In this document: in pieces, positions 26,707-38,190 of the stretch
Position numbering within the stretch: position 1 is the stretch's first letter
Layout of the letters: the number at the start of each line of letters is the position of its first letter
Source: Anas platyrhynchos
Lineage: Eukaryota; Chordata; Aves; Anseriformes; Anatidae
DNA length: 64,000 nucleotides
Reading direction: 5' to 3'
Assembly: GCF_047663525.1 (NCBI RefSeq)
Contig: NC_092587.1
Span: 35,951,001 to 36,015,000 of the forward strand
Notes under the pieces: generated by a model
What the model saw: only the letters and a program-made list of their open reading frames with translations
What the model was told of the DNA's origin: nothing
Database searches by the model: none
Made by a program: the position numbers and the translations under genes

Positions 26707-29282
26707 CCAAATTCATTGTAAGTTTTCCTTACCTCAGTTCTACTCTGAATCATCAGCCAAAGGTCTGGGATGACTTTCTTTCAATTGTTGACAATAAAAA
26801 GGGACATTTTATGTCAGCTTGTGACACTCTTTTGTAACTCAGAAGCATGCAGAAAAGCTTATCTATGTTTTTGTGTAGTGAAAAACTTCTGTTCCTTTGA
26901 CTTTTATTTTATTTTTTATTTTTTTCCCCAGAGTATAACTGCTACATACCTGCAAATGAAATGTATGTGCCTGTTCTGCAGCTCCTCAGTGCTGTTGTGG
27001 TGTACTGCTAAATTAGTGACCTTGCATTTCCTTTTCCTAAATGAAGCCTCTTTTTGCAGTCAGGTTTTCAGGGCAGAGCTCGCACACAGAGCATCTAGGA
27101 CTAGGTGCCACGTGGCAAGAGCTTTCTCCCTTAGCTGTGCCGAGGGGTTCTCTGCTCTTGCACTCAGGCCTGTAACTGTTTAATATGAGAAATGGGGACT
27201 TCATGTGCTTGACTGCAGCAGAAGAAACCCAAACCGGCTACTTTTAAACACTGGAAGCAAGCAGTCAAGCTCATGCCCTAGTGAGCTAGTCTGTGGCAAA
27301 TGTTCAAGGGAGCTATCTTTAGCTAGTCTTTCAGTTTTATTTTTTGACCCATCTACTCTGTTTTGTTTCTCAGTTTCCTTCATTTTCTCACATCTGTTTT
27401 TCTCCTTTCTGTGCTCGCTTCCCATGTCGTTATATTCCTTTAATCTCTCTGATTTTCTCTCTCTCTCTTTTTTTTTTTTTTCTTTCCTCTTTTCCCTTTC
27501 AACAGCAGTCTCTCTCCCTTTCTCTCCTCTTTCTCTTTCCTTCCTGTTGTTCTTGCCATCCCCCCAACCTGCCTGCTTCTGGCTTTTGTACCCCCACACC
27601 TTCTCCCTCCGTCCTGCCCTGCTGCTGTAGTTGGCAGTTGATTTCTGTCAGGCAGCCCAGCCAAAATTGCAGCTAAAGATGGGCATTTATTTTTTTTTTT
27701 TTTAAATCAACTGGACTAGTAATAATTGCAGTTTGTCGCACATTCTCAGTGGGAAATGTTTTGTGAGTAAATCTCAGTCAATCATACTCTGGCACTGGAA
27801 TAGGCACCTTGTTTAGTCTAGGGGCACTGCAGAAATTGGCCTTACATCTTTGCTTTCAAGCTGCATTTGAGCCCTGTTGTGTAATTGCCATTTGCATGCC
27901 AGAGGGATTGCGTAGGGGTGCTACCCAGATCAAAGTTGCATTCATCTGGGCTTGGGTGTATTAGCTGTAATTAGTAATGTAATTTTAGGAGACAATGCCA
28001 CATTTGTAAGGTGAACAGAAACTACAGCAGCACTTCAGCAGAAAAGCAGTGGTGGTGCCGCCTGTTCCTCTCCCAGTAGCAGAAACTAATTGCAGTGGGA
28101 GGTATTCATCTTATACACATGCACACAAAAATAATAAAATCTGACACATTTCCAAACTAGCATGAAATACGAACTGAAATGCAGGTACTTTAGGTTTGTG
28201 GCTCTTACCGGTGGAAAGAAAGTGCTGCAAGGAGTGGGTATTTGCTTTGTGCTGAGCAGGGAAATGGGAGGTAAGTGGCCACCTGTCAGAGTGAAAGGCA
28301 GTAGGATTTGGGGGAGGTATTTCAGGTTTCTCTCTGTCCTCTCTTCAGCTTGTTGCTGTTCTTCCCCTTCTAAGGACAGTCCTGCTTGGACATTTCTTTC
28401 TCTGCTCAGAAAATGTCAAGACAACAAGCCTAGATTTCACCTGTCCCCATATTTAATAATAAAATATAATAATAATAATAAAAGATTAAGTGTTATAAAC
28501 ATTATGGTAGGCAATTTTTTTGCCCTACTAGCTCATCTTGCTCTTCTCCCCATCCACTTCCCTACTTTGACACAAGTGTCCAGCAGGGAGGGTGGGCAAA
28601 GACCCTGAGGAAACTGCAGTCCTAAGGGGTTATGGTCACTGCAAACCATGGCTGTGTGCAAAGCACATCACTAATTAAGGATAGGTGGGATTATGACTGT
28701 TGCACAGCATGGCAAGTCATGGTGAAATCATGCCTTAATTTGCAGTGGGTCTTGCAAATGAAAAGGTATCCAATGAAGCATGGCTTTTGGACATGTGTAT
28801 CCAAGGGCCTAAAGTATCTCAAATTCTGGGTGACTTCAGGTACAGTTACGGAGCAGGAGTTTGGATCTGAGCACTACATGTGATGCTTTTGCATCCAAGA
28901 ATTGAACTGATCTGTGCTGTATCTTTAAAAAACAAACCAAGTCTGAAGGAATCACTCCGGCTGGGCTTGTCTGACGTGGATAGATTTTATTGTCTCAGAT
29001 CTATCTCCACACAGTGAGCAGAACACGAACAGCACACACTGAGGGACAGTTCGGAGCTGCCTGTGATCCTATTACAGGTCTCAGACATCAGAGGGTGCAG
29101 GGCTGTGTCTGGGCGCAAGTGTGGACTGAGGGTACGGACCCTTTCCATCCTCGGAGAATCCACTCCTCCCGTGAATGCCTGGACCAGTGTTTGACCACCC
29201 TTGTGGTAATTCATGCCACACAGGAATTTTTTCATTCAATTCAAGTTTCAAGATGTTCTTCCCTGAATATGCAATAAAATAT

Positions 29283-29303
29283 GGGGGGCGGGGGGGTGGG
29301 GGG
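29283..29303 (+). repeat. G-run cluster (possible G-quadruplex)
   Basis: The pattern is G6, C, G7, T, G6. The three long runs can supply the four G-tracts needed for a quadruplex on the plus strand. It is an isolated island in AT-rich sequence. Confidence 0.85.
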
Positions 29304-32300
29304 AAGGAACTAAGAAAAACGATTGTTATTAAAAATCAGGTTTTCTAAGCAAAAAAAAAAAAAAGAGATACAGTTTATTACTTTTTTATGTAAACATATT
29401 ACTATACCAATGTGAAACAAATTATTTTAATTTAATTGCAATAACATTTTAATCTACTTATTGTTTTGGAATTTGTATTTACAATTGTAAGCTTTCAACT
29501 CAAAAGCCCGGCACTTGGCTTGTTTTGTTTTCAATGCGCTGTCTCACATGATTGTCACTCAGTAAGGTTTATTACTCAATTCTAAATGTTTTCCTTTCGC
29601 AAAGGCTCACTGGTGGTAGAGGTATTTATGTAACCCAGGCAATTTGGAACTTACTTGGGGTCTGCAGTAAAATGCTCAGCCAAATGGTTTTGATAGTAAA
29701 AGGAACCTCTTTTTTTTTTTTTTTTTTAATGGGTAGATCACAATGGTGGCTGAGAAATCTTTGTTGCTCCCTTTTCTCCCATCAGCAACACTCATATCCA
29801 GGCTGAATAAATCCTTCGACGGCATTCTTTGCGCGTGGCTGTTTGATGTGCTTCCAGCAGCTTCAAACACAGGAGGCATCCAAACTGTAAAGAGCCAAAA
29901 CGGCCGAAACTCCACCGTGGCAGGAGCCTTGAACAGCAGCGGGGCAGGCTGGCAGCGCCTTGCAGGACCAAAGATGCTCACCCAGCAGGCAAGGAGACAG
30001 CTGAATCCCTCTGCTCTCCCGTGACGTGGCAGTGCTGGGAGTGCCTTTCTTAGCGTGGACTTTATTAAGCTGCTCTAAACCAACAAGCCAAGCTCCCCAC
30101 CAGCATTCGACCGCTGCGCCAAGAGGAAAATAATGAGGTTAAAAGCACTGCACAGCAGAAACATATGGGACTACAAAGAGGTTGGGATTGCCAGAGAGTC
30201 CAGCACGGTCATATCAGGGTGCTAGGGATGGTGCTACTGCAGTGTTTGTTGAGGCTGGTGGAGGCGATATTTGGCTGGTGGCCGTGAGCACCTTCCTTGG
30301 ACAGAAAGCGATACATCTGATCAGCTTTGGCCACTTCTGAGTGCCACAGGAGCCTGGGGAGCCCAGCTTTCTCCTTTGCTTTGTCCTCTGACTTCAGAGC
30401 GTGGCTTTCCTGTTTAGTTCCCTTCTGTGTTTATAACGGGCCAAACTGCCCACATACTGGGTGAGGATGCTTCTGAGTGGAGAGATTTAGGAGTTTTGAA
30501 TAAAGCAGCTCTTGTTAAAAATGCTGATTTGTCAAAGACAACTTTTTATTTCCCATAAGAACGTGGGCATTTATTTTATTTGATTTGATAAAAGTGTTTA
30601 TAGGAAGCATCTCTTCAAACCCAGAAGACTAAAAGCAGACCCTCGCCAAGGACGAGAGAATTTGAGGATGAGTGAAGAGAGTCATTGTTCCTTGCTGTTT
30701 GTCCCAGACTCTTTCTTCATTTCTCATGCCTGCATAATGGGAAGTGCATGAGGTTTGCTACTGCCCCTGCTGAACTGTGGTGCGGATAGACTTTGTCTTC
30801 CTCAGCTAGCATTCTGTCACCTTTCAAGAGGGAAAAATTCATTTTAAAAACAAAGATCCCAAGTAAGAAACCTCAAATAATTGTAGGAAACCACCACAGA
30901 GGTATACAATATCCAGCTGAAGACCTTGTTGAAAACCGAACAGATTATGCTTCTTATATGTGGTTAAACTGTGCCATTAATGTTAAAAACTGTTCAAAGC
31001 ACAAAATAAATTCTGATTTTTTTTTCTGTCAAAGTTTGTGGTTCGATGTTCACACATTCTAGGCTCCAGTTAAATGATTTACTGTACGATTTAATGTCTT
31101 TCAGCTGTCACTCGCATAAAAGAGATCCCTTGAACGATCTGCCAGCAAATGAAGGCAACACTTGTCCAGGGTGGAGGTTAGCCAGGCCTGGAAAACCCAA
31201 CTTGCCAAGATATGCAGGAGCAATCACGTCAGCCACCGTGACCCATACGTGGAACCCAGAAAACATACACGGGGGTACGCAGCCACGCGGCTGCGATCAG
31301 ATCTGCAAAAACACTTCATTTAAAATACACTGAGCCTTTCACTCGGTCTTTGCAGAGGTTCATACTGTAGGCATGCTGCTATTCTTTGTCCTTCTTTTGA
31401 ACTTTTCTCTGTTCCTGAGCTTCAGATGGTGTGATTTTTTGAAGTTTTTCTCAAAACTCCTTCACAAAGGCTTTTTAAAATCCTAATTCCCACATACCAG
31501 CATATGGAGGAGAAACAGTTACCATGGGACTGTGAAAAACATACCTCAGGAGCTCCGGAGCAAGGGAGGAAATAAAAAAGCCACAGCTCGTCAGAAATTA
31601 CATGTTCTGTTGTTTGGCACAGCTTCGGGTTCGTGGCTTTGCCACTAGCTGGGGTGCTGCCGTGCCTCTCATGCACTGGGCGTGGGGGCACGAGCAGCAC
31701 CTGGCGGTGACCCCTGCCCCTGACCTGCTCCATCCACCTCTGGGACGTGGGGCAGCACTGCCCTGACGTGCTCTGCAGGACAGAGGGAGGAGAACAAGGA
31801 AGCCATCTGAAACCAAAGAGTACACCTGGATTGGGATTTAGCCCTAGTTCTGGGGTCATTAACCATTTAGTACATTCATGGCCAGCACCAGCTGTTAGAC
31901 AGAAGCTCAGAGTAGATGACCACGGAGGTAACTTCACAGTGTATCTTCTACAAAGCCCTGGTTTTAATACTCAGGTGATGCAGAATCTGCCCCAGGTAAA
32001 ACCTAATGGTTACTGAATTCACAGTGAAACGTGTACCCTGGATCCAGTGTGAAATTTCTTTAGGTTCAATCTTTCAGTGCACTGGATGCTTTTGTAAAAG
32101 GGAGTTGATCTTGCGAGTAGCCAAGGAGTGTGGCTGAAATACCTGCTAAGGATCTCCCTCTTTTTTGCTGATCTGCTGGAAGGCTGGTTGAGGGTGCTTA
32201 CCTGGCAGAAAACTGTTTTTTCTTGTGAGGATGGGCTGTGGGGTGGAGGAGAGACCCCTCTTCTAGCAGCAGGGAGCTGTATGGCTGGCTCTGCTGGTCC

Positions 32301-35300
32301 TGTTGAATTGTGTTCAGAGTCTGTCAGTCTGACACGCTTCCCCATGATTCTGAATAGCTCTTGCTGCTTTCTTCTCAATTCTCATAAATTTTCCAGGATC
32401 TCTTTTGAAATATGGGTACTGGAAGCAGATTTTTTCTTTTTTTCCCTGGGACTAGCGCAACACCTCCTTAATAACAACATCTGGTTAGGATCTTTAATCC
32501 TGTCTGTCACAGAAAATTACATCAGCATCGCTGCAAGGTCCTCTCTTGCCCTTTCATGTGAGCGATGATTCAGTACGGTATGAAAAAGAAGAGAGCCACT
32601 GTCAGATCTTCACTGCTCCTGCTTTGATGGGTAGCTCAGCTGGGAGAGCTCTGTTAAGCTGGGGAAAGTAGGCAGGATCGCATAGCTCAAGGATCTGGGA
32701 TGAGCTCAAGGGCAGTGACCAACACAGCAGTCCCAGAACGGCTTGCAAGTCAAACAAACACTCATGCATTCAGCAGAAGTCACTTCTAGGCTCCAAACGC
32801 ATCCCATAAAAGAGCCAAGTCAGGTTTGTGCCATGCAGCTCTGCTGCCAGATTCAAAGCAACGAGGCAGCAGCTGTATAGCTGCACTCTGGCTTCCCAGC
32901 AAAATTGAAGTAACACTGTTGTATCGTCTTTTTATAAGAGGAGAAAGCCTCAGTGGAGTGTTACACAGTGGATAGGAAGGCGCCATTAATAACAGATAAG
33001 GTTATAATTAATATATATAATTGGATTGCAAGGTTTTGAAAGGTCCCCCTCCTTCCTCTTTTTCAAGGGGACATTGAAAGTTGTCTTTTAGGGACCTTAT
33101 TTGTTGAACTAAGACAGACGGACAATATGTACCTCCCAATTAGCCACTTTTTTCCTTGTAATTATTCTCTATTTTCTGGGATGCTGGAGCGGACACATAC
33201 AAAAATTTATTTATTTATTTACTGTTTTTTTTCCTAGTAGAGGAAGCTGAGTTAAACAGAAATGTGAGGTTTTGCATTCCTCTTTCCATCAAGATGTGGC
33301 ATGCAGCAGGTCCTTTCCTTTTATCTTAAACTCTTCCAGAACAACCTGAGCAATGGATCTGAGAGTACTGCAGCATAGCCGGAGCTGTTACATGAGGACA
33401 CATCAAATCCACTTAAAAAGTGAAGAGGGATCTAAATATTTAACTGCTCTCCTGTCTCTTTTCAGGTACTTTCTGCACTCAGCAGCTCAGCCGTTTGATT
33501 TAGGTGTTTGTGCTACTCATTTGCTTCAGAGAAGGCTGCTCTCTCTCAAGCAGAACAGATTCGTCTGAGCGATCAAAACCTATTGCAGTCAAAATACAAA
33601 CCAACAAACTGTTTTCTTATTGTCCCCTAAATCCCCAAGGAAACGCCACATTCAAGGCACTCTGCTGGCCACATGGTTGCTGCTCTCTTTGCTTGTGGGT
33701 GGTCCACGAGGTGCTCAAAGCCGCTGCAGTACCATGGTACTGCTGGGGAAAAGTGCAGTCAAAAGCAGTGTTACTGCTGTACTGAGAGGCTTCTCCTAAC
33801 AGGCAGGAGTGGGGACTTCTGAGCATATGCACTTCTGGTGGATTTCCTGTTACTTGGGGTCAATCTGACTTTTGTTCCTGTTATTTACTTGAAGTTACTG
33901 AGATTTAACTCAACAACAACAACAAAAAATGTAGTAGTAGAGGGAGAAAACCTAAATCAAATGCTTGGTATTAATAAATCATGCATTGTGAAGATGTTCA
34001 GGCAGAGCTACAGAGACCCACAGGGTTTATGGTGATCCCAGTTTCAGCTCTTTGGTGGCGATAGAGCTGCATTTGTTTCCAGAGCATCAGTGCACCCGCC
34101 TCACCTGGGAGCACTGTGGGACTCCACAGGGCACTGGGAAGCTCTTGCTCCCACTGATCTTAAAGAAACACAGAAAAGGAAAAAACAACAACCACCTGTT
34201 GTGTTAAAACAGCCACCTGGAAAACCCTCACACCATATTGCCAGATGAATCATTAAATCGGTTTAGCCAATGATATCTGAAACATTGATAATTTTGAAGG
34301 GGAGAAAGTGTCAAACTAGGTCAGCATTTCCACTGTATTTCCAACACAGTACAAGCTGGCCTCTCTGTTCAGGAATAAGATCCTCCAAGGATACACCAGG
34401 AAAGCAAGTGTTAGAAGGGACTTATAAGGATGTTTTTCATAAGCATCTAAACTGCCCATGAGCTGTGGCTTGGCCAGACATGGTATGCGTGTTAAACCCT
34501 GTGAAACATTCACATTTCCATGGAAAGATTTGTGCAACAAGGCTGTTCCTGTCTTCTGATGGGTTATCTGGAAAGGCATTAAGATACACTTTCTGCAATT
34601 AGTATAAATAACAGAATACGTTGCTTTAATTCAAAAAGATAGAGTGCTTTAAAAAATCTGTAAAAACTTTAAATTGTGATGCCTCATTTGAATTAATATA
34701 ATGTGGATGTTGTGAACTATGGAAAGTCACAGGTAAGCAGTAAATCTGCTCAGCTCTGCCAGCCTTTTCCAAACCCCGCTGTTCCCCTGCCCTGCTGCTT
34801 TCTGTGCCTCAGAGAGCAACCTGAGGAGAGCCCTTGGCTTCTGGTTTGGCTTCGAACCTTTCTAAACAATCTTAACAAAGACACGTCTCTTTCCTCTCCA
34901 CTTTCTGCTGTGATAAGCACCTGCTTAAGAGCACACGAGAGTTTGCACAGCAGCACTGGGCCCCGTGGGGCAAGCAAGGAGCAATGCTCCAGCAACTTGG
35001 CCCTGGAAGCCATGCAGGGATTTCATGCAACCACTCCATCAGAGCTGCAATAATGAATCAACAGCAACTGGGACTCATTTGACTTGAGAGGTTTTTTGTT
35101 TGTTTATTTGTTTTCTAACTAGCTGCTGTTGCATTGCTGCACCTGAAAACATGCTCTAAGGAAATCATGTTGGTGCAGTTTAGAGCTGGAGAGGGTACCG
35201 CTGGTCAAATCGTGATCAATGATTATGGTAGAAAATTTCTGTGTGGGGAGTTGATGTAATTTAAGAAAAAATAGTTGTGTTACAGTGCACATGCACTGGG

Positions 35301-37354
35301 AATCTTTGAGGATCATTTTTCTTTTTTCTTTTTGTACTATTTCTGACCATATTCTACATTTGAGTAATGGTCTTTCCCAAAATCAGTGGTGAAAATTGAA
35401 AAACAAAGCAGCAGCACTTAGTGTCTCTGGAACAAATAACAAAATAAATTATTCAGTTTCAAAGAATACACTTGTTATTTTTAAGAAAGCACTTTCTAAG
35501 AAATTGATGGGATCAGGAGAAGTTCAGCCAAAATTTCTGAGGAATCTTAAGTCAGAAATTTCTGCATTTTTTCCTGCCATGTGTGACCGATCCCATCAGC
35601 CAATCTTTGCCTCACAAAGAGCAAAAAACTGGAAAATGTGACATCTGAGTTTGTGAACAGCTCCTGGAGCATCCCTGGAAGCACAGAGCAGTGGATGTGT
35701 TTTATGTTCAGGGCAAATAGTTCAGTCCTTTAATAAATGGTTGAATCTGTAAATGTGAAGATAAATACACCAGCGTGAGAAAGAAGCAAATGGATTAAAA
35801 ACAGATATGCCTTGCAAGCGTGTGTTTATTTACCAGTGTGTTGGACACTCAGCTGAACCAGACTTGTATTTCAAGATAACTTCTCTTGATGGAAACATCC
35901 CAGGACCCAGAGGAGTCAGTTGTCCCATGTAGTGGACAGTGGTTGGGGTTACACATTTAACCGCATCCTAGTATCATTCTATTTCTTTCATTGCTTTTCA
36001 GTAAAATCTCAAAAAATACTTCCTTCATTTCCTTCTTCCGTGGTTTCCATCACTCAAGTGTCTCCCCTGTGCCTCACGCTCTCCATTTTTTACCTTCTTA
36101 GGATTTTAACAGGGAGTTTTTGGGAGAGCACTGAGTTGGGGAAGCAGCTGGGCTCCTCTCCTGTCCCACAGAAGCCCCGGTTACACCACTGCCTGGTGTT
36201 TTGCCCTCTTGCCTGCAGATCCAGCCGATGATCCTTTCCACAGGAGAGCTGACGTGGTGAGAAGCGCTCCACAGGCTGCAAGGGCAGAGGGGGTGCTCTG
36301 GGGACTGTGGGTTGCTCCTCAAGCCCCCTCCCTCAGCACAACAAGCACCCCATGCCCCAGCCAGCCCCTGGCAGGCCGGAGAGGTGCCGAGGGTCCTGTG
36401 GGAGGCACAGGCCCAGGGCTGGGTAGAGGTCATGGCTTTGGGGTCCACCAGCCACAGCAGTCACACATCTACACCAAGGGAGCAAAGCTGAGCTTCCCCA
36501 CCCACATTTCTCCCTGCACTGGACCCAGAGAGCACTGAGGGGTGGTCTCCTGTGGGACCAGGCTTGCGGGGTCACATCTGCAGTCACACCACAGGAAGGC
36601 TGTGTAAGAACGGCCCCTCAGAGAGCTGACCTCCCTCTCTGGCCAAAGCATGTCCTTTCCATTGGCCTGTGGGTCCCTTGCTTAAATAAGACCAGCAAGA
36701 TCAGGCTAATAAATTGGTCTTTTCCCTTTGTATCTCAAAACCTTTCACTCATTAAGACCGATTTTGTGCCCAAAATTCTGTGTATTTCTTTATTAATGTT
36801 TCTCCCAGACAATAAGGCTCCCATAACTGCAGTATAGCAAGGGTCAATATTTATTTGTTGAATTAATGTTGTTCTTCAGCATGGAAAGAACCATCTGCAG
36901 TTCCCTCTGTCCACATCACACTACAAATGGTCTGTGTCTGTCACAGGATGGAGCACCCAGACCTTACAAATTCTGAGCACACCAGGACATGAGAGCATCA
37001 CCCTGGGATAGCAAACATCCCCGGGGATGGACAATTTCCTCCTTTCCTGCCTTTCCAAGGCAGCACCTGAAAGGAAGCCTATAGAGCAAGTGAAAACTGA
37101 GTCTCCACATCTGGAACTCTGCTTGAGAGATGCAAAGAGGGACACAACCAGGCCCAAATTTGGCTCTTCTGGATGTGCAATGCTCAATGCCAGCATCCAA
37201 CAGCACTGCCAGTGAGACTGGTGCAGTAAAACCAGCAGCAGGGAAGCGGGGATGGGGAAACCAGTCCATGCCTGGTTTGTGAGAGTCCTCTGGAGAAGCC
37301 ATCATCCAAAACCAGCACTGATGAAACTGGAGCAGGCCCCACAGAGCAGTACTC

Positions 37355-38068
37355 AAAAAACTACAGCAGCGTCTTTATTTTACACATAACCGTCAGTATA
37401 AAAAAGTTTATTACATAAGAGCTGTTTTGTTTACAATATATTATATTGCTTCAAGCCAATGCAAAAAGTCCATACATTATAGTTCTACTTTGTTTTAAAT
37501 ATATTATATTGCTTACATGGCACTGCCGCAGTGTATTTTTAATACACAACACTTTGCAAAACTGTAAGGCCAAAAATAATGCTGAATTGAGTAGTTCAGG
37601 TTTTAAATTAGGTAACATTTATTTATTTTTCTTAGGGAAAAGTCTAAATACATAATAGCAAAAATGTAAAAGGCAACTTTCCTTTGACTTAGACAAGCTA
37701 AATCTGCAGTCACTGAAATGATTCAGGTTAGCATCTAGGAGGTTTTCTGCTTGAATATTGTTACTTAATTTTTGGAAAATGTTATATTGCAGGTATATAA
37801 TAAAAACAAATGCAGTTTAAACATAACCAAAGTATAGTACAAAACACCATCCAAAGCACTGAAAGAAGAAGCCTATATAATCATGCTATAGAAGTATTTA
37901 TAAAACTTAAAAGGAGCAGTAAATATCAGCTCAGTGGTTTATAATGAAGCTAATAAAATTCCAGCCAGTAATCTTAACTGTAGTGAACAGCATTTTAACA
38001 TCCCATCCATGAAAGGTTAATGAAGGCTATGAACTTTGTGTAACACGAACCATTTCAGATGTTGGAGT
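37355..38068 (-). other. WIF1: WIF1 3' untranslated region
   Basis: This is AT-rich sequence downstream of the WIF1 stop. Two AATAAA hexamers are present on the minus strand at 37407-37412 and 37374-37379. The second would place the transcript end near 37350-37360, giving a UTR of about 710 bases. Earlier signals also exist (for example near 37622-37627), so shorter forms are possible. The exact end is inferred. Confidence 0.7.
37374..37412 (-). terminator. WIF1: Tandem polyadenylation signals of WIF1
   Basis: Two AATAAA hexamers on the minus strand, 33 bases apart, lie at the point where the AT-rich UTR gives way to more GC-rich unique sequence. They are the likely cleavage signals for the WIF1 mRNA. 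Confidence 0.6.
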
Positions 38069-38190
38069 TCACCAGATATAATTGGATTCGGGTGGAGCGT
38101 GCCTCTCCTCCGCCTTTTTGGGTGAAGGCGTGTGCTGCCTGTGCTTGGTGCCGGCCGGCCTCAGGGCGCTCAGACCACTGGCTCCATACC
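38069..38190 (-). CDS. WIF1: WIF1 exon 10, coding part (C-terminal tail)
   Basis: The exon begins after TTTTCCAG and encodes the split Arg, then [20 protein letters not shown], and ends PPESNYIW with a TGA stop at 38069-38071. This matches the length and the ESNYIW end of mammalian WIF1. The tail is basic and has no cysteine. The first part (YGASGLSA) differs from the mammalian YEASLIHA, while the end is conserved. Confidence 0.96.

Larger units (their letters stand above)
25223..37354. other. Intergenic region downstream of WIF1, no recognised gene
   Basis: This is about 12 kb with several long T runs (25500-25523, 26676-26706), a pyrimidine-rich tract at about 27360-27580, a G-run cluster at 29283-29303, and unique sequence with homeobox, octamer and TCF-like motifs at 26080-26360, 27860-27990 and 32970-33190. 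The stretch at 36200-36600 is GC-richer. No exon or RNA gene could be supported. Confidence 0.65.

Noticed and set aside
27201..27630. Overlapping 132- and 141-residue open frames on opposite strands
   Set aside because: They come from the pyrimidine-biased tract and encode Ser/Phe/Leu-rich or Glu/Arg/Lys-rich low-complexity sequence.
28162..28608. 148-residue plus-strand open frame
   Set aside because: It matches no recognised domain, includes an AATAAT simple repeat, and has no supporting splice or poly(A) pattern.
31422..31937. 171-residue minus-strand open frame
   Set aside because: It matches no recognisable domain, has low-complexity composition, and competing frames are open on the other strand. 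A chance open frame is more likely.
32624..32690. tRNA-like sequence with an A-box-like GGTAGCTCAGCTGGGAGAGC
   Set aside because: No proper B box (GGTTCGA-type) or anticodon and acceptor stems follow at the right distance. It could be a chance match or a decayed tRNA-derived piece, so it is not called as a tRNA.
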